A stretch of 64,000 nt of DNA, taken from NCBI GenBank assembly GCA_036346375.1, contig CM070515.1:10810423-10874422 (forward strand). The letters run 5' to 3'. Position 1 is the stretch's first letter. Every line of letters starts with the position of its first letter. The position numbers and the translations under genes were made by a program. Positions 56,662 to 64,000 of the stretch are shown here, in pieces. This DNA is from Guadua angustifolia (taxonomy: Eukaryota > Streptophyta > Magnoliopsida > Poales > Poaceae). The notes under the pieces were generated by a model. The model did not search any database. It saw only the letters and a list, made by a program, of their open reading frames with translations, and was not told the origin of the DNA.

Positions 56662-58142
56662 CCAAATAGATTTACACTTTACAGAGGTTACACGTTTTAG
56701 TCACATGATATGATCAAACAATCCTTTGTCGATCAAAACACATACTCATCGATGTGTGACTAGTAGATCATAACAAAACCTTTCGAAAAAACACTGACCC
56801 TCCTGATATGCCGAACTCACTATTCCTTCTCTCACATAGAGTAGAAGAATAGGATCAAGCCTTATCGTTAGACAGATATATAGCCACGATGACTCTTACT
56901 CTTAATCACACATATAGTTTGGTTATCCCACCTGAAGCATCACATGTCAAGACTCGGTAATTTAGTAAGATCCATCCCAATCTAAACATGTGGCTGCATG
57001 TTTGGCCCAATTCAAAGACTTGTAGAGTTAAGTTCTTAATTGATCGAGGCAATATTTCCAATAATTCACTCATAGAAATCACCTCACAACACTCATAAAA
57101 GAACTTTGTCAACATATCAACCTAGTGCCACATAGGTCCACCATGCCTCACAGCCCTTGCCAAATGCTTAGTCTAAATCATTTTACGACCCCTGTTAATT
57201 ATCATGCAACATATGCCATCAACAAATCAAAATTATTTTATGACAACACACGACACACCTTTTCAAAAAATATGGTCGATATTCCATTAGTCAATATTGA
57301 TTTTAATACTTTGAAAGACATGAGTTACACATAGCATGGACAAGCAAACTATATATGATCTAACCAACTTGTGTTGATATCTAATAGCAATCAAATAATA
57401 ATGAACCATCTTAGGCATAATCATAAAACACAAATGATAAGGTAAGAATAATCTAATTGAGTAGAATAACTAAATCTCAAACTATTTTGAAAACACTTCT
57501 AAGCATAAAGTATGACAGCAATTTAAAACAATATAGCATTTGTAAAACTAGATTCAATATAATAAAAGCACAACTCGCCATGAAACAAGTCTTGATCTTG
57601 CTCTGGATTCAATACTTCACTCTCGAGTGATCCGGGTAGTTCGACGTCTACTTGAATCGAGAAAACACCAAATATATACAATACTAGGGAGTAAACAAAA
57701 TCCAAAAATAAATAAAATTCACCATTAGATAGATATCAATTTTACAGATTTTTACAAACTTGAATTAACTTAATCGGAGCTTGTATGATAAAAAACAGGC
57801 TCTCGAAAAATACAAATAAAAGAAAATACCAAAAAAGGAATAAACCCGATTTTCTCGATTAATTTTTCTACTAGAAAAATTGACTTATGACGTCATGCTT
57901 GCATCAACACCGACTTTCCTAAATTAAAACAAATAAAAAAATTACTCCATCTAGCTACCACGTGCGTCTGAGGCTTCATGGACAAGGTCCACGAGAGAGC
58001 TTAGTCCACTATAGACTCGGCTCATGAAACATGACCGACTGATTGGTGGGACCGTGCCCTGCTGACATGGCAACGCCCACGCAAGCACACATGGCAACAA
58101 AGGCCCAAAACACTAGAATGTGGCGCACTTTGTGGCGGTGAC
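56662..58142. other. AT-rich spacer, no gene seen
   Basis: Long AT-rich stretch without element ends or coding features that I can support. Confidence 0.4.
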
Positions 58143-58704
58143 TTGGCTTCCATGTGGCAGACACATCAGCATCAAGTTAGGTTTTTGCTAGCGAGGTTCG
58201 GTGATGGTTTCAACAGCGGATCTCCACTGGAATCAAGAATGAAGACCCACAAAATGGTGTTCTGCTGGTTAAAAAGGCGAGTTGGCCTCGTGGATCTGGA
58301 CAAGATGAACGTGACGATCCTGATGATGACCTTAACTTCATGCAAGACACGTCGACGGCAGGGATCCACGCGGAAAAGGCAACGATGAGCATGAAGCACC
58401 TTCGGCAACGCCGCAATCTCAAACCGCGGCATCTGGGCAAAAAATGGCCAATGCAAAAAGGCGACGAAACTCGGGGAGTCCAGATCCAGGCTCAAATGAC
58501 CTTATAACGGCCATGGATTTCGAGCACAAAGTGAATATAGAATCGGATGCAGTGGAGGATATAGCTTTCGAGACGACTGCGGCGGCACGAAGAAGAGGGA
58601 GTTCAGACCGTACACGTGTCCCGAATTCGACGGACTCCATTACACTCGACTCGGCACTATCCGAACCATCCACATGGTGCAATCCAACGGTTGTTACACG
58701 TTAG
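58143..58704 (+). pseudogene. unrecognised coding-like relic in two frames
   Basis: One frame reads DPQNGVLLVKKASWPRGSGQ, then an acidic DERDDPDDDLNFMQ; after a one-base shift near 58388 a second reads SQTAASGQKMANAKRRRNSG and an acidic DFEHKVNIESDAVEDIAFE, ending in a stop at 58704. Mixed basic and acidic low-complexity text recalls the flexible parts of transposases, but no domain can be named. GC content is higher than in the flanks. Confidence 0.4.
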
Positions 58705-59300
58705 GGTTATGGAAATGCCTATTTTTGCATTTGTATGGTTGTAATATTGCAATAAAAGATTATTTATTTTTATATTATTGTTAAATACCTAATTTACAAC
58801 TTCCAATTGTCTAAAATATAGCAAATGTCATATCGGTTTTTCCCAAATTTAGAAGAGATCATTCTGGAATTTTTCGTGTTTTCACATACCTTATTTATAT
58901 ATTTATTATATTTTTACTAAATTTTAGCCTTCCCAGTATTTTTACAAATTTTGCAACATTTTTTTTTTCATTTTTCGCTATTTTTTTATTTCCCCATTTT
59001 CCCGTTTTCGTGGTTTTTTCAGTCGGTTTTCGTGGTTTTCTCGGTTTTTCGCTCAAACCGAGCGGTTTCGGTTTTCTCGGTTTTGTGCAAAAAACCGCAC
59101 GGTTTTTCGCAAAAACAGCATTGTTTTTCGTCAAAACCACGGTTTTCTCGCGTAGGTTTAACTAAAGTTCAAATCATTTGCATTTGCAAACCGTTCGATT
59201 TTTCACGATTTTAACATAATTTTTCGTGAAAACCGGTACCGCCGGCCAAAACGTAAAACATATTCGAAACGGTTTTGTAAACACCGTCTATTAGTGTCGC
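58705..59300. repeat. AT-rich region with a cggttttc motif cluster
   Basis: Between about 58995 and 59275 the strings ttttcgtgg, cggttttc, ctcggttttt, aaccgcacggtt and aaacggtttt recur many times in both directions. Clusters of short motifs like these are common as subterminal transposase-binding sites of hAT elements. I could not find the terminal repeats. Confidence 0.4.
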
Positions 59301-61021
59301 ACTGCTGTTGAAAGAACAAGGTTTTTCTCTGTTTTACTAGTAGTAAACACACACAGCACCTTTCTTTGACGTACGAAACGTCAGTGTTGTTCAGCCGCAG
59401 TAGATTCTCTAGATCTACCTATGTGCAGTTCAGTGTTTGCTTGGTAACAGCTCCAGGAATTCGCTCCGGGTCATTGGCTGATTAAACAATGCATTCCTGG
59501 ACCATGCACTAATCAAGGTACACGCGGTACTATAGCTTGTTTGATCTCAGGGAGCATGATACTTTGTCGTCGTACACACTAACACACACAGGTGGTAGAA
59601 GTAAAATACTAACACGTTCCCTCTCTTAATTTTTAACTAGGGTTTTTTTTTCACGTGCAACAGTGTATATATATATATATGCCCCGTGCACGCACTTACC
59701 GAAATATCGGAAGCTAGCTACAGTACCATGTTATGTTCGCAGAAAAGAAAAGGGGGCCAAGCTGAAGAGAACTACTGGTCGAGTAGTATTTTGTCAGTGG
59801 AACATAATTTTAATCCACAGATTTGGAAGAACCGAAGTCGACGTACGTCGACTCCTACCCAAACCCAATATTGTTCGGCCTGCAAACCGGGGTTGAAGGC
59901 TTCCTGCTTCCATTTTCTGGTAAGGAGATGAGACCAGCAATTCAAGTATGTACCCACGAAGTCACGCAGATCGATCTCCACTAGATCGCCTCGATCATGT
60001 CCCGCCGATTATAAAACCTAATCCGCTCAAAAAATAATTTAAATTCGTCAGTATAATAGTAGATTAGTTAAGCACCGGGATGACCAAGATGGCAAGATGG
60101 AGACAGTACTCAGCAACCGTCTCCTCGAGTCCGTCCAATTGCGTCAGAATTAATTAATGCACCAACAACATTACAGGGATCAGGGAGCGAACTCACCTCT
60201 CCCTGTCCGAAGGGATCTGAAAATAAGAGAGATTTGCGTTTATAGCCCCAACGCTTTTTTACGGTGAAATATACTTTTGGATGCTTACTGCCTATGTAAG
60301 AGTTAGGGGAGTTTTGGCTCTTGCAGCTGGTCCATGTCGGTCGTAGCTCCCCTTCGCGCCCTTGCGTGGCATGATGGCACCACTCATCCGCATCAAGTAG
60401 TATATTTAAACTTTTGGCCCGCACACGATCAAGGCTTGCAGCAAGTTAGTGCTACTGTAGCAACATATCGGTTGGGAATTGGGATGACTTGTTGTGGTTA
60501 GTAGAGCGGCAGCGGCATCACATCACATCCTGCTATGATCGTAGCTTAGTATGACGACTTGCTGTAGCTCGGTAGCGTATGATAAGATCCTATTGCGGTC
60601 TGGCAGCATTACAGATCACCTGCGGCAGGAGGCCTACCTAACGACGCTGCAGCCGCGGTCAAGAGGAGGACGAATCTGTAAAACAATGAACGGAAGAGGC
60701 CAAACCCGGAAAAACGACGACGAGACGACTAGATAGGCTAAGGACCGCTGAAAAGACGGATCTGATGGTAACAGCAGCGACAAAGCCATCTATCACGGCG
60801 GAACACGTCGTCTTCGAATCCGGTGTTTAAGCGTAGGAATGGACTGAAATTAAGCCCGGATCCCTTCGAACGCACGACAAACACAACGGTTCGTCGATCG
60901 ATCGGGAAAAGTTGGGTCGCGCGCGGTTGCCTCCTCAGCCCCGTACGTCGGGCCAATGGAGAGCGTGTGGAGGGGACGACCACGACAGCAAGAATGTTCG
61001 CCGAGGCTCGAGGGTTTTTAA
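59301..61021. other. unassigned DNA, no gene supported
   Basis: Includes a (ta)n run at 59667-59680 and moderately GC-rich parts at 60110-60400 and 60600-61010. Open frames are short (up to 104 aa) and without known motifs. Confidence 0.35.
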
Positions 61022-61306
61022 GGTTATGTTTGGATGCATTAGCACTAATAGTTGTTAAAATTAATTGAAATAGATTTAAACAGTTTAGTTAATAGTTAGT
61101 CAATAAACTAATTAATAGTTATCTCATTAGCTGGTTCTCCTTTGTTAATTTCAGCTAATAAATGGTTAAAAGACCAATTTGCTCTCGGTCTCTTCACCGC
61201 AAGCTCCTTTTCCTCACGCTCGGCTAATTAATGCGATGGTACAATGGACATTTGCACCCACAATCAAATTTCCAACTACTTATTAGCTAGTAAATCCAAA
61301 CATGCC
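61022..61306. mobile_element. Tourist-like (PIF/Harbinger) MITE, about 285 bp
   Basis: Left end GGTTATGTTTGGATGCATTAG and the complement of the right end, GGCATGTTTGGATTTACTAG, agree well. Flanks taa and tca are compatible with an eroded 3-bp duplication. No coding. Confidence 0.6.
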
Positions 61307-61805
61307 TCAATATCAAAAATGTGATTTTCAAATGATATTTGGTTTTCGATTATCGGTAAAAATAGGTCGAAAATCATCAGAAATAGAAAGGTCAGGAAAT
61401 CAATTTTTTTTGGAATAAAATAAAAAATCGACCGATTTTCAGTGATAATCGAACGATTTGATTGAAAATTGACCAGCCAGTTGAATATTTCTTTGAGCAG
61501 ATTTTTTAGCGATTTATCAAGTGATATTCATCAAATTATAGCCGGTTTATGTTACATATTTTTTTTAAATTGTCATTTTTTAGTTTTACTTTTAAATTAC
61601 ACTAGTTTTAAATACCGAGCTGCCTCGATACAGCCGACAATCAAGATATTCGATAGATCAACCCATGAAGTGAAGTGAATACCGCCGCAATATATGGTTT
61701 AAATCGATCGACCGGATGTTTAGCCGTACAGGTCAGACATTGCAAACATGTAACTCAATTACAAGAGTTGTAATTTTCATTTGCTGTTACTTACCTTGCT
61801 ATTTG
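61307..61805. other. spacer, no gene seen
   Basis: AT-rich; repeated aaaatcgacc/gattttc strings near 61330-61480. No supported feature. Confidence 0.35.
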
Positions 61806-62330
61806 TAACCCCTTCGTCTAAGTTTAAAAAATGTATTTCTCTTAGTACAAAAACAAAGAAAATATTTAAAATAACTAGTATATCCTTACTTGTCATCTGT
61901 AAGCACTATATTTAATACATGTATGTTAATAATACTCCATTCGTCCAAGTTTGTAGGCGTATTTCTTTTTACCAGATATACAAAAAGATATTTAAAATAA
62001 CTAGATTACATGTAATTATTATCACTGATCACTATATTCAGTGCTTGCACGTAGAGAGTATGAAGTAAAGATATATATTTATTAGGGGTTTATATGGAAT
62101 ATTGTACCAATTTTGCATTAGAATATAAAACACATCTTATATTTATATACAAGATTATTAAAAAAATAAGTCTTATAAACCTAGATTGCGAGAGTATCAA
62201 GTAAATTTGAATATTTATTAAGGTATAAATAAAACATCACACTAATATGTATTAGAGCCTTAAATACGCGCCATATTTATAAACCAAAATATTCAAAACA
62301 TATATTCTATAAACTTAGACAGAGGGAGTA
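61806..62330. mobile_element. Stowaway-like MITE (outer copy), split by a sibling
   Basis: The left end tacccctt cgtctaagttt type (61806) and right end aaacttagacagagggagta (ending 62330) form a TIR pair with TA borders. The outer halves, 61806-61932 and 62197-62330, together match the inner copy throughout, for example tatttaaaataactag on the left and atatttattaagg on the right. No coding. Confidence 0.75.
61933..62196. mobile_element. Stowaway-like MITE (inner copy), 264 bp
   Basis: Begins TACTCCATTCGTCCAAGTTT and ends AACCTAGATTGCGAGAGTA, with TA at both borders. It lies in the middle of the outer copy, whose text continues on both sides. It is thus the younger of the two. Confidence 0.75.
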
Positions 62331-62384
62331 CGTACCTCAAGTTATGGATGTGTGTTTACATGCAATCGTTGAAAGATGAATTCA

Positions 62385-62572
62385 GGCCTATTTGGTAGAG
62401 CTCCAGATTCCAGTTTCACTTGAAATCTGAAACTTATAGGTTAAAATAAAGTAAGTTAAGTTTATATTTTTGGTCTAAAATGTAAACAAGATGATCTATC
62501 TAAACATTCTTAATATACTCACAGCTTCAACTTCACGAATCTGGAGAAACTGAATCCCTATCAAACACACCC
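62385..62572. mobile_element. short TIR MITE, about 188 bp (Tourist-like)
   Basis: Left end ggcctatttggtagagctcc and the complement of the right end, gggtgtgtttgatagggattc, plus inner ccagattc and gaatctgg blocks, form an inverted repeat. The target duplication is unclear. Confidence 0.5.
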
Positions 62573-64000
62573 TTCCTTGGTTGTGCTACTGACTATTGAA
62601 GTATACAGTGTTACTGTGGCTTATTGTATGGGTAAATTTACCGCTCAATACATATAGGTACCCCCTTTATAGCCGAAGGAATGCGCGAGCTCCCAGCCGG
62701 TCCACCTGGCGTCTTGCAACATTTGCGAAAAACCCCTTACATTTCTTCGAAATTACGGATAGGTCCTTCCGGATTACAAATAGATCCTTCGCAATTTTTT
62801 GTGAGACAAAGATAATTTATTTTTCTTCGCGTTTAGGTCCCTGGCGCGGTATTTTACGGAAAAAGACTCCTCTTAAATTCAAATCACGAACAAGCCCTTT
62901 TCTAATTTTTCAGGGTAGCGAACAGGTCCAAAAAAATTACAAACAGGTCCCTAGTAATGCTCATACACGAAGTGATCGGTCGCGAGTTGGTTATCAGGAT
63001 CGCACTCGTGGATCTCATCTTAATATAAATAGATTTATATATATATATATATATTCAGTGGAATAGTATGTATTCACGCTCTAAAGCCTAGGAGGTCTCT
63101 GAGAAATATTCTCCTGGTGTGTGTATTGGACACATACGCAGATTTGTGCATGTAGAGTGTGCATGTAAAGTGCGCGCGCGTCCTTCTACCTTAAAAAAAA
63201 GATGCAGAAAAGTCTAACAGACGATATTAAGTGGACCTTGTTTTATTTTTTTTGGGCCTGGAGAGTCCCATAATAGTGAAAAAGTAAAAAAAAAAATCCC
63301 TCCTCAATCGAGAGAAAAGGAGAAAAAAAAAATGTAAGGAACTTATTTTGATGGTGGTATTATAATGAGGAAGATTAATTAAATATAGATACTAGCACAC
63401 AACTGTTTTCCCAATCATAAGCACTAAGCTATATAAAAACTCTGTTTTTTTGAACAATACGGACGAAAGAGTATATTCGCGAAGTGACGGCACTATGATA
63501 TACAATAATTCCGGTTTTTTAAATATGGGGACGAAAGACTAGAATTCATCGCTTTTTATTTAGCTTTATGTATTTTTTTAAAAATAAATTTAGCCTCCAC
63601 ACATGTATTTATAAATTTGGCACTTTTTCTTATTGTGAAAGATGTGTCAGACGACATCTATCTTCTGTCATGCTTGAGGAGCGTAGAAGGTGCTCGGCGC
63701 AATGGGAGCTATGTCGACTGCAGGAGCAAGATGGCTTCCGCGCTACGAGCACCTCTCGCACTCACCCGCCAACAACTGTGCTCGCTTGTGTGCTTCCGTG
63801 TTCACTTGTCTTATCGTTACGTTGGTTAGCTTCTGCACTCCTTTTTGCACGGTAAAGAATAGGTGTCGCTATCACACTTTTTGTGGTGGAGGGAATTAAA
63901 TTTACAAAAAGGGTGTATTTAGGAATTACTCGGATGTTTTTTCTAAAAAAATCAGCCAAATTTTGACGTCTCTTGCAACATTTTTTTTCAACACTTGCAA
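62573..64000. other. unassigned DNA to the right edge, no gene supported
   Basis: Contains motif repeats around aggtccctgg and aacaggtcc (62760-62960), a (ta)n run at 63035-63052 and AT-rich DNA. The 156-aa frame at 62596-63066 ends in a poly-Ile-Tyr translation of the (ta)n run and looks random. Confidence 0.4.

Noticed and set aside
62596..63066. 156-aa open frame
   Set aside because: It crosses a (ta)n run translated as Tyr-Ile repeats and has no recognisable motif or codon bias.

Overview
The window looks like nuclear DNA of a flowering plant, most probably a grass (Poaceae). The reasons are two strongly GC-rich plant-type genes in an AT-rich background, plant L1-type LINEs with zf-RVT tails, a long-LTR Ty3/gypsy chromovirus-like element, and a dense mix of Stowaway-like, Tourist-like, hAT, CACTA and Mutator-type small elements. 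There are no bacterial operons, no CRISPR array, and no rRNA or tRNA gene that I can support. I cannot name the species.

Layout. 1-5371: a plus-strand LINE (copy 1) that enters from the left edge and ends in a short poly-A. 5527-7179: an intact two-exon cytochrome P450 of the CYP76 type, only 155 bp beyond the LINE tail. 8232-9795: a 5'-truncated minus-strand LINE (copy 2). About 10300-15520: remains of an unrecognised multi-exon gene split by a minus-strand LINE (copy 4), which itself carries a 648-bp hAT element. 16323-17299: a single-exon carboxylesterase (CXE family) that is complete except for one missing base. 18214-20743: a CACTA-type MITE, a 366-bp foldback element and an AT-rich repeat. 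20744-39467: one nested block, a minus-strand LINE (copy 3, same family as copy 1) interrupted inside ORF1 by an 11-kb gypsy element with 2.95-kb LTRs. 39468-44230: the AT-rich repeat resumes, with a 502-bp hAT MITE inside it. 44430-52105: three Mutator-type elements, the largest 3.3 kb and carrying a solo LTR. 52989-56661: a LINE 3' fragment, an LTR relic, a 1-kb hAT-type element and a second solo LTR. 56662-64000: mostly unassigned DNA with coding-like relics and Tourist- and Stowaway-like MITEs, including a Stowaway nested in its own sibling.

Only two host genes look functional, the P450 and the CXE. Both are typical of specialised metabolism or xenobiotic handling, but I see no evidence that they act together; they are about 9 kb apart and separated by transposons. 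The rest is a layered transposon record in which target-site duplications often give the order of insertion.

Two things stand out. First, most reading-frame breaks in otherwise well-preserved ORFs are single-base losses in short homopolymers, and the two gypsy LTRs differ largely by single-base indels, so some breaks may be consensus errors rather than mutations. Second, an AT-rich repeat with an internal period of roughly 135-205 bp occurs at four or more places and was the target of several insertions; I do not recognise it.
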